From assembly GCA_021397845.1 (NCBI GenBank), contig CM038052.1:45778949-45842948 (forward strand): a DNA stretch of 64,000 nt. Reading direction: 5' to 3'. The DNA comes from Areca catechu (Eukaryota; Streptophyta; Magnoliopsida; Arecales; Arecaceae). A program made the position numbers and the translations under genes. Below the pieces are notes generated by a model. That model was not told where the DNA came from, did no database searches, and was given only the letters and a program-made list of their open reading frames with translations. Of this stretch, positions 1-11,640 are shown in pieces (position 1 is the stretch's first letter; every line of letters starts with the position of its first letter).

Positions 1-659
1 CACTAAATCGGTAGCACTGGAACATTTCTAGTACTAGTCAAAGTCCTCATCTAGCAATGATACCCGACGTCCGGATAGGTATAAGATGCAGAGCACCTCA
101 CAAGAACCTCTGGCATATGGTTGCCACGTAATTCATCCCTTTGACCTTATAATGCTCAAGATGACCTAGAATTCGACTACCAACCCTAATTTGGTTTATC
201 CAGATCATGTCTCAACCTTACAAGTTCTGTGACTCCTCACAAGAACTACCCTAGCCAAGGTTTTGCTGAATTTAGACATAGTGAGTCATTCACTCCAAAC
301 TATTTGGAGAGCTCAATTCCATCTTGATTCACCACCGCTCCACAAGTATTTGACTATACCCAAAAACCTTTTGTCACTAGATTAGAAATTCAGGTAGTCC
401 GGCACCAAAGTATAGTGAGTTGCTTGCAAGTTATCATGGTGACCTCAAGTCTGAGGGACACATATACCCATATCCCTTCGTGAGCAACCGTTTGGCAGAT
501 GGGTGCTCCGCAAATAGTCACGTTTAGTGAAATGAAACACATTTCGCTTGTATGTTACACCAGTGTCTCCACACTCCTTGGTTAAGAGGACAATTAACAA
601 AAGTGACATACAACAACCTACACTTGATACATTGTCATCCTATAACAATGTATCATTTG
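1..659 (-). repeat. Copia A LTR, distal part (interrupted by gypsy 1)
   Basis: The reverse complement of this stretch follows the LTR of copia B (52005 onward) closely, from the segment around 52235 to about 52870, so it is an LTR of the same copia family in the opposite orientation. The LTR continues at 9232-9458; the two halves are separated by gypsy 1. The left end lies outside the window, so I cannot tell whether this is a solo LTR or one end of a full element. No coding sequence is present. Confidence 0.88.
655..659. repeat. Target-site duplication of gypsy 1, left copy (atttg)
   Basis: The 5-bp word atttg directly precedes the left LTR and is found again at 9232-9236 directly after the right LTR. 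Joining the flanks at this word restores the continuous copia LTR seen at about 52216-52240, so insertion and duplication are directly visible. Confidence 0.93.
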
Positions 660-1911
660 TGGTGTGGTATGCATGATGAGGATGCAATCATGTGACTCTA
701 AAGGAGATTAACCAAAATTTAACTAGCAATTCCTACTTGCATATGAGTGATTCAACATATAAGATCAAGGAGATCTAAATAAGAAACCCTAAATGCTTAT
801 ACTTAAACCCAGCTAGGAGGACTATCAAATCTTAAAGAAATAGGACAAGATTAGAATTCGCACACAAGTCAAGCTAGCCCTATTTAATGATCCCGATCTT
901 AAAAGACTAGGAGTTCAAGCATTGAAATCTCAAGCACAAGGGATTCGCTCTTAAGGTTCTCAAATGAAAGATCATACCACATAAGATGGGCCATCTAACT
1001 TTCTGGTTTATAGCAAGTAATCCTTCCTCCTGGATCTGGAACCTAGAGAACCCTGCAACAAAGAAACCAAGATGATTAGAAGCTTAATTAGAAATGAGAA
1101 GATTGATGGAACTCAAAAGGAGAGTTTGTTGGAAATGATCCTTGACGCCATGGTGGAAGCTTGTGTTGGTGTTGATCTTCTTCTTGTGAGGATGTCCTTA
1201 ATTCGCCTTGAAGGAAGAGGATTGCTTGGAAGATGAAGAGTAAAAGAGAAGGATTAGGGAGAAGAAATGATGGAAGAGAGGAAGAGGTTCACTTAGGCAC
1301 AAAGATCCACATAGGCACATAGAAACACAGAAAATTTCTGAAAATTTGTATTCATTCATCAATAGCTCTTTACAAGGGGCGTCCAAGGCTTTAAATAAAG
1401 CCTCACAAATTTTGAAATTTCAAATCCCCAAACAAGTGGAGTAATATAAGGGGAGAGGGCTGATTTTCTTGCTTGAAATCCTCCTTGGCCAACTTCCTTG
1501 AATTTGAACTTGGGATGGCGCCCTCTTGTGGTGAGGTGGCATGTGAGGTGGCATGTGGTCCCCTCTTGATGTGGCATGTGGTCCCAAGTTGAGGTGGTGC
1601 AAGTGATGTGGCATGTGGTCCCCAATTGAGTTGGCTTTGGTCTTGATTTGGGGTATACATTGTGAGTCTTCTTTAAGCTTGATGCTAGTTGACCCATTTG
1701 GATTGGACTAAGACTAGACCCGACATGGACTCGACTTACATGATTATTTTGGACTCAAAAGAAAGATTACAGGACCCAACATGGACTCGACTTACATGAT
1801 TCTTTTGGACTCAAAATAAAGAAAGGTTACCGGACTCTCTAGTCCAACCATAAAGATTCGGAATGGGCTTGAATTGGTTGGAGTCTCTTTCTGATTCTGG
1901 TGCCCGCACCA
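660..1911 (-). repeat. Gypsy 1 3' LTR
   Basis: Matches 7978-9231 nearly base for base. On the minus strand it begins TGGTGCGGGC and ends CCACACCA. A TATA-like box lies near 1390-1400 (minus strand). Upstream of it, in U3, is a run of a repeated word gtggcatgtggtccc (plus-strand reading) at about 1526-1622. The last 24 or so codons of pol run into this LTR and stop at 1839-1841. Confidence 0.95.
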
Positions 1912-4391
1912 ATTCTCCCCAGGTGGGAGGAACTCGACCCTGTCGAGTGATAAGTTTCTAATATATCTGGGTCGATTTGTTGTAGGTCCTCTTTGGTGAT
2001 CCAGGAATCTTCAGATTCAGGATGTCCTTGCCATCGAACCAGATAGCGTTGGTAGCCCTTATTTCTAGTAGTGATGATCTGGTCATTCAAGATCCTTTCA
2101 ATTCTTTCCTTTCGCTCAGGAATATTTGGTGGTGGACACTCAATTGGCATTTCACTCTCAAGAGAAGTGTTAGGACCAAAAGGTTCATCCGGTATCAATG
2201 CAGGTTCCTTGTATTCTTTCAGATCGGAAACATTAAATGTAGAACTAATGCCATAACTAGGTGGTAAGTCTACTACAAAAGCATTAGATCCAATTTTCTT
2301 TATTATTTTGAAGGGTCCGGCTCCCCGGGCATGGAGTTTCTTCATAGTTCCCGGAGGAAACCTTTCTGGTTTAAGCCTAATCATTACAGAGTCTCCTTTA
2401 TTAAATTCCTTTAACCGTTTATGTGAATTAGCCATATGCCTATAGAGTTCATTGCTTGTTTGAATCTTCTGACTAATCTCCTTGTGCAAACCCTTAACAT
2501 GCTGTGCATATGACTCAGCAGACTCAGATATTCGTGTATGTACTGGTAATGGAATTAGGTCTAAAGGTTTCCTAGGTCTGTATCCATGGACCACTTCGAA
2601 TGGACTTTTCCCAATAGACCTATTAATCGAACTGTTGTAGGCAAATTCAACGCGAGGAAGTAGTAAGTCCCAGTTTCCTAGGTTGTCGCTGACTAAACAT
2701 CTTAAGAGATTTCCTAAGCTTCGGTTTACTACTTCAGTTTGGCCATCGATTTGAGGATGATAGGCCGTAGAGAATTTCAGCTTAGTATCTAACATGTGCC
2801 AGAGGGTTTTCCAGAAGTAGCTAGTGAACTTGACATCTCTATTTGACACAATGGTCTTGGGTAAACCATGAAGCTTAACCACCTGATCTAAGAAAAGCTT
2901 GGCCACTTTCGAAGCATCTAAAGTTTGAGAACACGGGATGAAGTGCGCCATTTTGGAGAAACGATCGACAACCACAAAAACAGAGTCATGTTTCCTAGAA
3001 GTTTTAGGTAGACCTACCACAAAATCCATACTGATATCTTGCCATGGACCATCAGGGACAGGTAAGGGCATGTACAGACCGGTGTTCTGTCTTTGCTGTT
3101 TTGCAACAGCACAGGTCCGACATTGAGCTACAATCTGGGCAACATTCTTTTTAAGACCAGGCCAAAAAAATTGTTCTTCCATTGCTAGGATGGTTTTGTT
3201 CCTGCCAAAATATCCTGCTAAACCTCCAGCATGGACTTCCCAGATCAGAAATTCCCTAACAGAGGTCTTGGGAATACACAACTGATTTCCTTTGAAAAGG
3301 TATCCATCTAACAGTGTATAATCACTAGGCTCACTAGATGGTCTTTGTTGGAGGGATTGATAGATGTGACCAAAATCAGGACATGTGGGATATTCATCTT
3401 TCAATCTATCGAACCCTACTACTTCAGTGCTCACAGAGGTTAACAACATAGAATGGCGGCTCAACGCATCAGCAACCCTATTTTCAGTACCGGCACGATG
3501 TTTCAAAACGAACGTGTAAGCTTGTATGAATTCTACCCATTTCCCGTGCCTAGGGTTTAATTTCTTTTGAGAACTAAGGAACCTAAGAGCTTCGTGATCA
3601 GAGAACAGGACAAACTCGTGGGGTAGAAGATAATGCCTCCAATATCGTAGAGCTTGAACTACAGCATACAGTTCCTTATCATACGTGGAATACCTTAGTC
3701 TCGCCTCATTTAACTTCTCACTGAAGTATGCTACTGGGTGATTCTCTTGACTCAAGACACCTCCAATTCTGACCCCAGAAGCATCACAAGCAACCTCAAA
3801 CACCTTGGTAAAATCGGGTAACCTTAAGACAGGTGCTTGTGTCATTTTCTCCTTAATTGTTAGGAAGGCCTTACTTGCTGCTTTAGTCCACTCGAAATTT
3901 CCCTTCCTAATACAATCAGTGATTGGTGCCACTATCGTACTGAATCCTTTAATAAACCTTCTATAGAAGGTGGATAACCCATGGAAACTACGGACATTGT
4001 GGATAGTCTTAGGCGTAGGCCACTCTACTATGGATTTAATTTTCTCAGGATCAGCGGACACCCCTTCAGATGTGACTACGAATCCTAGAAAGATAACTCT
4101 ATTTGTCAGGAAATCACACTTCTTGATATTGGCATAGAGACTATCTTTTCTCAGGACTTGACAAACTTGCTTCAGGTGGGTTAAGTGGTCTACCTTTGTT
4201 TTGCTATATATAAGTATATCATCAAAATAGACCACTACAAATCTTTCGATAAAAACCTTTAACACCTGATTCATTATTCTCATAAAAGTGCTGGGTGCAT
4301 TGGACAGACCGAACGGCATGACTAACCACTCATATAATCCATCTTTAGTCTTAAAAGCGATCTTCCATTCGTCTCCAGGCCTAACCCTAAC
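1839..4391 (-). pseudogene. pol: Gypsy 1 pol: RT (C-terminal part), RNase H, integrase, chromodomain
   Basis: Reading from the Met at 4319 (826 aa): RT palm motif YFDD at residues 31-34, intact; RNase H with D179, E216, D241 and D284 in the expected order; integrase zinc domain with H363, C400 and C403, but Y370 stands where the second His of the HHCC set is expected; integrase core D432, D495 and E529; then a chromodomain at about 739-790 with the aromatic residues of the family (Y757, W763, W773). Chromodomains of this class bind modified histone tails and steer integration into heterochromatin (family knowledge). The frame continues upstream of 4319 without a break to a UAG at 4392-4394, so the Met is not the real start. 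Final residues are LTR-encoded. Confidence 0.93.
1912..1926 (-). promoter_or_regulatory. Gypsy 1 polypurine tract
   Basis: On the minus strand the purine-rich run cacctggggagaat lies directly before the 3' LTR, the position where plus-strand DNA synthesis is primed in LTR elements. It overlaps the 3' end of pol. Confidence 0.75.
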
Positions 4392-5363
4392 CTAGTGATA
4401 GCCACTTTTTAGGTCTATCTTGGAAAAAATTGTCGATCCAGCTATCATATCTAACATGTCGTCTAGTCTTGGGATTGGGAATCTATACTTTATAGTGATC
4501 TTATTAATGGCACGGCTATCTATACACATCCTCCAGGTGCCATCTTTCTTAGGGGTCAGCAGAGCAGGGACTGCACATGGACTTAAGCTTTCCTTAATAA
4601 ACCCCTTCCTAAGAAGTTCACCCACTTGCCTTTGCAGTTCCTGGTGTTTAGTTGGGTTCATCCTATAGTGAGGCAAATTAGGTAAAGTCGCTCCAGGGAT
4701 TAAATCTATTGCGTGTTGTATGTCTCTTAAAGGTGGGAGGTTATCGGGGAGATCTTCTGGAAACACATCCTCAAATTCTTTCAATAATTGGACCACCTCT
4801 TGAGGGTGTTCTACAGGGCTGTGGTCCTTAATTTCCTTAGCAGCTACTACCCAAATAGGTGCTCCTTCCATGATATCTTGCTCTAATTCTTTTGCACCTA
4901 TTAAATTTAATCCAGTCTTCTTATCTTTCAAGCTGCTAGCTCCTCTCTTGACATTATCCTTAAGCTGGGTTGGATGAATGACAATTTTCTTGCCATTGAA
5001 ATTGAAAGCACAGGAGTTTGATCGACCAAAGATGGTCACATCATGATCAAACAGCCATGGCCTGCCTAAGATGATGCTACTTACCCCCATAGGAAGCACA
5101 TCACACCAGATCTTTTCCTGATAGGATTGAAGCTGGACTTGAACCTGACATCTTGACTTGATTGGTATAGAAGTGGAATCGATCCAGGACACCTTATATG
5201 GATTGGGATGTGGTACAACGGGTAATCTTAGACTTTTGGCTGCGTTAGTGGAAATGGCGTTGACACAGCTTCCACTATCGATGATGATCTTACAGACCTT
5301 TTCTCCTATCTTAACAAATATGTGTAGGATGCTAGTTCTACGCCAGTCTTCTTGCTCCTTGGT
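4392..5363 (-). pseudogene. pol: Gypsy 1 pol: aspartic protease and N-terminal RT
   Basis: The open frame between two UAG codons (5364-5366 upstream, 4392-4394 downstream). It carries the retropepsin triad as D-S-G at about 5269-5285, then the linker with the ILGRPWLFD motif of gypsy protease, then RT fingers with PHYRMNPTKHQELQ, the KKDGTWRMCIDSRAINKIT block and SKIDLKSGYH just before the stop. The UAG falls at the codon after GYH, where family members usually have Gln, so one C-to-T change explains it. The open segment has no start codon of its own near the protease; it is part of one gag-pol polyprotein frame. Confidence 0.92.
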
Positions 5364-6638
5364 CTATGTCATGATACGTCTCACAACTCCTAGCAAATCT
5401 GATGAGTCTATGTTCTCTTCACCCCCTTCATACTCTTCATACTCATCAGCTAAACAATCCCCTGCTTCATAAACTTCTTCTTCACCAAACTCTAGGGGTT
5501 CTGAATCTTCTTCTTCTACCTCCCCTATATGTAAAGCTCTAGAGGGGCATTGGCTCATGAAATGGCTTGTTTTGCGGCACTTATAACAAACTCGTTCTCT
5601 TTCACCTGGAACTTCAGGGCTCTTTCCTTTATCTCCTCTGGGAATTAAGGGGGTGGTCGGATTGGGTCTAAGGGTTGGATTCGGGCTGGACCTTGTTCTA
5701 TTGGCGGGACTAGGGACTGAGCTAGGCCTGCTAATAGGAGGGTTAAACCTAATAGGTTCAGGTCGTCTAAATGTAGCTCTCCTTTGAAACCTCTCATAGT
5801 CCGTGGCAACTTGGTATGCCTGATCTAAATCATGGACTTCCCTTAAAAATAGTTTCCCTTTTATATCATCATTCAACCCTGATCTAAACCTTGATAAAGT
5901 GGCTGCTTCAGACTCGACTACGTTGCATCGCATCACAAACTCATCAAATATAGCAACATATTCAGAAACGGTCTTGTTACCCTGTGTCAATCGTTGCCAC
6001 TGATCTAATAACCTTTGCTGATAAGACATAGGCAGATATTTCTCTCTAAGTTTCCTCTTCATATCTCTCCATGTTGCTATAGGTAAATCTCCCCTTTGCC
6101 TTGATATGCGTTCCACATTTCCCCAATATAACCGAGCCTGACGAACTAGTCTGATTTTGGCAAACTTAAATCTTCTCTCTTCAGACATATCATACTAGTC
6201 AAAATACTGGTCCATGTCAGCCTCCCAGTCTGTGTACACCTTAGAATCTAAGCTTCCCTCAAAGGTTGGTGCATCTAGACGGATGTTCCTTAGGGCCTGA
6301 TCATCCTGATCAAAAGTATCATAGTGAGGCCTTCTAGGAGGTGGCTCTGGAGTATGATCAACATAATCCTGATGCGGTCTTCTTTGAATTGGGTCAGGTG
6401 TGTGTTCCTGTCGTTGGGCTCTAGGATGAACTGAAGGTAATCTGGGTGAAGGTGGTTCAGTTGGGGTCAACCTAGCTTCTTCTAGGGTTCCTACCCTTTC
6501 CTCGAACAGACCAAATTTAGCATCCAAACGGTCCATCTTCTCGATCATAGTTCTCATAAGGCTTTCCATACTAGTATCCATGGATGAACTAGGTTGGGCT
6601 TGTGAAGGGTGGTAAGGTGTGCCTGACCTAGTTGTCAT
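5364..6638 (-). pseudogene. gag: Gypsy 1 gag (capsid and nucleocapsid) with one internal UAG
   Basis: Starts at the Met at 6636-6638 (MTTRSGTPYHPSQ). A Pro/Arg-rich N-terminal part of 147 codons ends at a UAG at 6195-6197; the same frame resumes with YDMSEERRFKFAKIRLVR and the capsid block typical of chromovirus gag (retrotrans_gag). A CCHC zinc knuckle follows, CYKCRKTSHFMSQC, at residues 201-214 counting from the Met at 6188, then an acidic tail. The UAG at 5364-5366 ends gag just before protease. It is tempting as a gag-pol readthrough site, but family members have a sense codon there and the next six bases do not match the CARYYA readthrough context. Confidence 0.93.
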
Positions 6639-7788
6639 GCAAACAATTAGACTCAGACCTGAACTACGAGTTTTCTAAACCGGTTAATCCAAATAAACTG
6701 AGTTGACTATATACAATCAAATCAACAGCTACTCTCTTCCACTAGCTAGTCAGGAGGTGGGTCTGTGGGAGGTTCCCCTAGCTTTCACTGGGTCCTAATT
6801 AAAAACCACAAGAACCGCTTAGGCTTGAACCACTTAACCTCTATCCTTGACACCAGCTTTCAATAATAGATGAAGAAATGGGTTGCACAAGCTTTCCCAA
6901 TTGAATTGAACTGGACCTAGAGTTCCAAGCTAGTTGCCTAATCAAGGTGGCAAGCTAGATTGTAGTAACTCTATACTTGGCCAGGTTTTAGAACAAGGGG
7001 AGTGTGAGATCCTGTCTCTGGCCTACCTAGGCCCGGTGGAATTGGCCCGATAGACAGATCAGCACCCAAGCCCTTAGTCCCAATTCTAGACACCAAGTAA
7101 TAGGGCACACACAAGACTAGTTGACACAATGAGTTGACAATAACCCGGGCTCGACCAAATTGATGTTCCTAACCCACTAGGGCAATTAATGTCTAATCAA
7201 TTTTAGTTAGGGATTGGGTCGATATGCAATTTGGTGATTTTTGGGCTAGGGACAGGTGATGAAATCCTGACCCTATGTCAATTTCATGCCCTTAATTTGA
7301 TTTGTCATGAGATGCATGCAAATTTCAAATTTCAGGTGCAGAAGTAGTGTGTTGCAGTTTAAAAGTGGTGTTGATAAGTGTAGAAAAACAAAACGTCAGA
7401 AAAATTTTAAAAAAAATCACAGAAAACTCCTAACTCCTAGATGAAATACCAGATGAAACAAAAATTCAAAATAAAATCTGTACTATTCTAGGCAGATTCT
7501 GAAATGAAGATAATGAAAAGGAACAAAACAGAACAGAAACCCTAATAACACTTATGGACTGCAGGAATTTTCATTTTTTTTGTAAATTTTTTCTTAGATT
7601 GAAATTTAAAACGGTGATAAGCAACTTAAAATGGAACAGGAAAAAAAATATTCCAACAAGGAATGTGATACTTGCCTTTGGAGTTGCAGGCGGATTACAG
7701 TCAGCCTACAAAAAATACAGCAAGCAGAAAAACAGAACGTGCCCAATGCAAAATTCACAAATGAAATCTAAGAAGTCCTTTGGCTTTC

Positions 7789-7920
7789 TTTTTCACGGGT
7801 CAATCACAATGACACCCCGACATGCCTTAGGAGATCCCCGTGGAATGGGAAGAGAGGGTGTTTAAACCCTACTTTCTCCTAAGACCGGACGGCCTGGTAA
7901 CGTCCCCGATCCAAGTACTT
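7789..7920 (-). promoter_or_regulatory. Conserved leader block shared with copia B
   Basis: Read on the minus strand, this 132-bp block begins aagtacttggat about 50 bases after the PBS and contains accctctcttcccattc and ggcatgtcggggtg. The same words in the same order and spacing lie in copia B at 53888-54020. Its function is unknown; the place fits packaging, dimerisation or translation control. Confidence 0.8.
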
Positions 7921-7960
7921 CAAGGACTTAATGCTATGCAATCAGGAACTTATTCTACCA

Positions 7961-7973
7961 TGCTCTGATACCA
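7961..7973 (-). promoter_or_regulatory. Gypsy 1 primer-binding site (initiator Met tRNA)
   Basis: Minus strand reads TGGTATCAGAGCA a few bases inside the 5' LTR, complementary to the 3' end of plant initiator methionine tRNA, the usual primer for these elements. Confidence 0.93.
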
Positions 7974-7977
7974 AGAT

Positions 7978-9231
7978 TGGTGTGGTATGCATGATGAGGA
8001 TGCAATCATGTGACTCTAAAGGAGATTAACCAAACTTTAACTAGCAATTCCTACTTGCATATGAGTGATTCAACATATAAGATCAAGGAGATCTAAATAA
8101 GAAACCCTAAATGCTTATACTTAAACCCAGCTAGGAGGACTATCAAATCTTAAAGAAATAGGACAAGATTAGAATTCGCACACAAGTCAAGCTAGCCCTA
8201 TTTAATGATCCCGATCTTAAAAGACTAGGAGTTCAAGCATTGAAATCTCAAGTACAAGGGATTCGCTCTTAAGGTTCTCAAATGAAAGATCATACCACAT
8301 AAGATGGGCCATCTAACTTTCTGGTTTGTAGCAAGTAATCCTTCCTCCTGGATCTGGAACCTAGAGAACCCTGCAACAAAGAAACCAAGATGATTAGAAG
8401 CTTAATTAGAAATGAGAAGATTGATGGAACTCAAAAGGAGAGTTTGTTGGAAATGATCCTTGGCGCCATGGTGGAAGCTTGTGTTGGTGTTGATCTTCTT
8501 CTTGTGAGGATGTCCTTAATTCGCCTTGAAGGAAGAGGATTGCTTGGAAGATGAAGAGTAAAAGAGAAGGATTAGGGAGAAGAAATGATGGAGGAGAGGA
8601 AGAGGTTCACTTAGGCACAAAGATCCACATAGGCACATAGAAACACATAGAAAATTTCTGAAAATTTGTATTCATTCATCAATAGCTCTTTACAAGGGGC
8701 GTCCAAGGCTTTAAATAAAGCCTCACAAATTTTGAAATTTCAAATCCCCAAACAAGTGGAGTAATATAAGGGGAGAGGGCTGATTTTCTTGCTTGAAATC
8801 CTCCTTGGCCAACTTCCTTGAATTTGAACTTGGGATGGCGCCCTCTTGTGGTGAGGTGGCATGTGAGGTGGCATGTGGTCCCCTCTTGACGTGGCATGTG
8901 GTCCCAAGTTGAGGTGGCGCAAGTGATCTGGCATGTGGTCCCCAATTGAGTTGGCTTTGGTCTTGATTTGGGGTATACATTATGAGTCTTCTTTAGGCTT
9001 GATGCTAGTTGACCCATTTGGATTGGACTAAGACTAGACCCGACATGGACTCGACTTACATGATTATTTTGGACTCAAAAGAAAGATTACAGGACCCAAC
9101 ATGGACTCGACTTACATGATTCTTTTGGACTCAAAATAAAGAAAGGTTACCGGACTCTCTAGTCCAACCATAAAGATTCGGAATGGGCTTGAATTGGTTG
9201 GAGTCTCTTTCTGATTCTGGTGCCCGCACCA
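7978..9231 (-). repeat. Gypsy 1 5' LTR
   Basis: 1254 bp, near-identical to 660-1911. A TATA-like TTTATTTAAAG sits at 8710-8720 (minus strand). The U3 array of gtggcatgtggtccc words (plus reading) is at about 8850-8942, some 130 bases upstream of the TATA-like box. The plus-strand-shadow reading frames at 8679-9017 have counterparts in the 3' LTR (1359-1697) only because the LTRs are duplicates. Confidence 0.95.
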
Positions 9232-9458
9232 ATTTGGTTGTGAACCAGTTTAAGAACTACTTGATATATCCTCTCTATATCTAAACAAAGTAGTTTTAAG
9301 GACTCCATCATACAAGAGTCTATTACAGGAAAATGTAAAATGATGGACAGCCAAAAATAAATAACTTTTATTTATTATAAAAAAGCTCATATACAAATAC
9401 AAAGATAGCACAACCGTCTACAACCTAGATGATTGGCTTTGGGACACAATTCCCAACA
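9232..9458 (-). repeat. Copia A LTR, proximal part (starts the LTR)
   Basis: Continuation of the LTR at 1-659 after the gypsy 1 insertion. On the minus strand it begins TGTTGGGAATTGTGTCCC at 9458, matching the starts of the copia B LTRs at 52005 and 61440. It abuts Tat 1 coding sequence at 9459, so copia A inserted into Tat 1. Confidence 0.92.
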
Positions 9459-10849
9459 TCCGCTCCACCGCCGCCACCTCCGATGGATCCCCATATCACT
9501 GCACTTGTCCAGCAGGTTCATGCCCTGGCTACGGCGGTGCACCAGCTCCATCAGTGACAACGATCCCTGGCAACTCAATAGCAACCAGGGATGTCAGTGG
9601 CCCATGCTACCGACCCCTATACTAGCTTACGGTTCTTTTGGGAGGGGCCGTTGCACTCGGTCTCCCACTCGCGTGGATACCATCAAAAGATAGCCACTTC
9701 TCGGCCTCAGACCATGGTGCACGCTCACACCGACAGCACCGGCATGGCCAGGAACTCAAGAGAGAGTTCTCCCACTCTGCGCCCCCTTCGCCCTTGACAG
9801 CCTCCATCGAAGGGTCCATGAATGAGACCATCCACCACCAAGCAAAAAGGCACCTCGAAGAGCAAGAGCACAAGCTCGCTGATATGTCCCGCCGGTTTGC
9901 CAATATTCAGGGCTCTCCTGGTGAGCCCATGAGTTATGATATCCATCCACCTTTCTCCCATAGAATCCAAGAGGAGCCGATCCTTAATCAGTTCTGCATG
10001 CCCTAGGTTAATCCCTACGATGGGACAACCGATCCCTTAGACCACCTGGAATGCTACAAGGCCCTCATGAGAATTCAAGGGGTCACCGATGCTCTTCTCT
10101 GCATCGCCTTCCCAGCTACCCTCTGAAAGGTCACTCAAGCCTGGTTTTCTAGACTCGAGTTAGAAAGTATTGACTCCTTCGAGTAGTTGGAGAAAAAGTT
10201 TGTGGATGCATATAGAAAGGTGCCATATGAGATCGACAGTCTCTTCTCGATCTGCCAGTAGGTCTAAGAGCCCCTCTAGGACTACGTGTTTCGGTTTAAA
10301 GCCACCACCCTAGAGATCTATCATCTCGACGAGCCAGTCACCATGCTGGCTTTAAAGAGGGGACTTAGGACCCCCGCTTCACCTGCTCCCTTGATAAGAA
10401 GCCTCCAAAGACTTACTCAGAGCTCCTCCTCTGGGCCTACAAGTACATCCGCATGAAGGAGACCGACCATACAAGGAGGGAGTTGGACGGGAGGTCATTG
10501 AAAAGGCAAGCCATAGGGAAAACGTCTAGCCCTCCAGCCCCGAAGGCTACGTCAGCCTCGTGGTCGGGGGCCAGGCCCAGAGTTGATCCTGCCAAGGAAG
10601 AAATGTTCACTCCTCTTCTTACCCCGAGAGCAAAGATCTTGATGGAGGTTGAGGGTGAGCATTTCCTACGTCATCCTCCTCCACTAAGGCCGTCCACTGG
10701 ATGCGATAGATCTCATTACTACCACTTTCACCAGGACCATGATCATGATACCGAGGAATGCCACCACCAGAAGAGGGAGATAGAAGACCTGATTAAGCAC
10801 GGCTACCTTGGGAAGCACGTGGAGGGAGGAGCTGCTTCAACAGTCTAGA
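9459..10849 (+). pseudogene. gag: Tat 1 gag, broken
   Basis: Opens with a proline-rich stretch, then a helical block RHLEEQEHKLADMSRRFANIQ and the gag core NPYDGTTDPLDHLECYKALMR, DALLCIAFPATL, ALKRGLRT, all of which have close counterparts in Tat 2. The C-terminal part keeps the unusual Tat nucleocapsid YHFHQDHDHDTEECHHQKREIEDLI (10719-10794), rich in His in place of a CCHC knuckle. Several UAG/UGA codons interrupt it, for example at 10003-10005 (Gln in Tat 2) and 10184-10186 (UAG also in Tat 2). Confidence 0.85.
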
Positions 10850-11640
10850 ATGAAGAACCCAGATCGCTTGCCATTGACAACCGCCCTACTAAGAAGCCGG
10901 TGGGGATGAACTCCTAGGGGGCAGGGAGGAGCACAAAGAGGGTTAGGGAGAGAGAGGGAAGTGATGATGTACTCCCTTATGAGGGAGAAGGGTCAACTAG
11001 GGTAGATAATCCAAATAATGATGCTGTCATCATAGAGATAACGATAGCTAAGCACCATGTAAAAAGAATCATGGTTGATGGTAAAATCTCTACTGACATC
11101 CTTTTTTACAATGCTTTTGCAAGGATGAACTTGTCCACTAATCAAATAAAACCAGTTTTCATGCCCTTCTGGGCTTCACTTGAGATTTGGTTGGGGTTGA
11201 AGGAGAGATTACACTCTCAATAACTGTCGAGATGCCATCTCAGCAAAGCACCGTGCTGACAACATTTACCATTATGAGGCTTCTCTCACCTTATAACACA
11301 ATCCTGGGGCATCCTGGACTTAATCTGCTCAATGCTACCATCTCCACCAAGCATCTTGTCGTCTAGTTCTCCACTCCTCGGGGGATTGGAGAGATGAGAG
11401 GCTCCTGGTAACCAGTCTAGCACTGTCTATAGACGGTCACGGGAGTGTGAGAAGCCATACAGGATCCGATCATCAACCAGTCAAGCCCGACATAGCAGGA
11501 GCTAAAGGGTGGGCTAGTCGAACCCCTGCTATCTTTCCCTCTAGGGCAGGACCCCCTGAAGATGGTGCAAGTGGTAGCCCTACTTCCCGAAGAGGATAGA
11601 TCCTGTCTGCTCAATTTTCTATGGGCCAAAGTATATGTCT
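10850..11640 (+). pseudogene. pol: Tat 1 protease region, broken
   Basis: The segment from about 11010 reads NNDAVIIEITIAKHHVKRIMVDGKISTDILFYNAFARMNLS, aligned with the Tat 2 protease in which the same place reads IMVDSGSLIDVLFYDAF. The catalytic D-S-G is D-G-K here, so the protease is dead. A frameshift follows near 11165 and then three Gln-to-stop codons in a row relative to Tat 2 (about 11407-11435). Confidence 0.8.

Larger units (their letters stand above)
6639..7977 (-). other. Gypsy 1 leader between 5' LTR and gag
   Basis: About 1.3 kb without a supportable reading frame. The part next to the PBS (7789-7920) is related to the leader of the copia element at 53888-54020 (see findings). 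The remainder is AT-rich and I see no other feature in it. The short plus-strand frame at 7554-7865 is antisense to the leader and is not a gene. Confidence 0.85.
660..9231 (-). mobile_element. Gypsy 1: Ty3/gypsy chromovirus (Tekay-like), nearly complete, with stops
   Basis: An 8.57-kb LTR retrotransposon with two LTRs of 1252 and 1254 bp, termini TGGTG/CACCA, a 5-bp target duplication, a primer-binding site matching initiator Met tRNA, a polypurine tract and a gag-pol reading frame on the minus strand ending in a chromodomain. The two LTRs differ by about ten substitutions and one 2-bp indel by my manual count, so insertion is recent. The gag-pol frame is continuous except for three in-frame UAG codons (6195-6197, 5364-5366, 4392-4394); no frameshift is visible. 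The C-terminal chromodomain marks a chromovirus; the Tekay/Del assignment rests on layout and is less certain. Confidence 0.95.

Noticed and set aside
1359..1697. 112-aa frame present twice (1359-1697 and 8679-9017)
   Set aside because: Duplicate only because it lies in both LTRs of gypsy 1; it contains the gtggcatgtggtccc repeats and resembles no protein.
2022..5472. Plus-strand open frames within 2022-5472
   Set aside because: All are antisense to gypsy 1 pol, with no domain likeness of their own.
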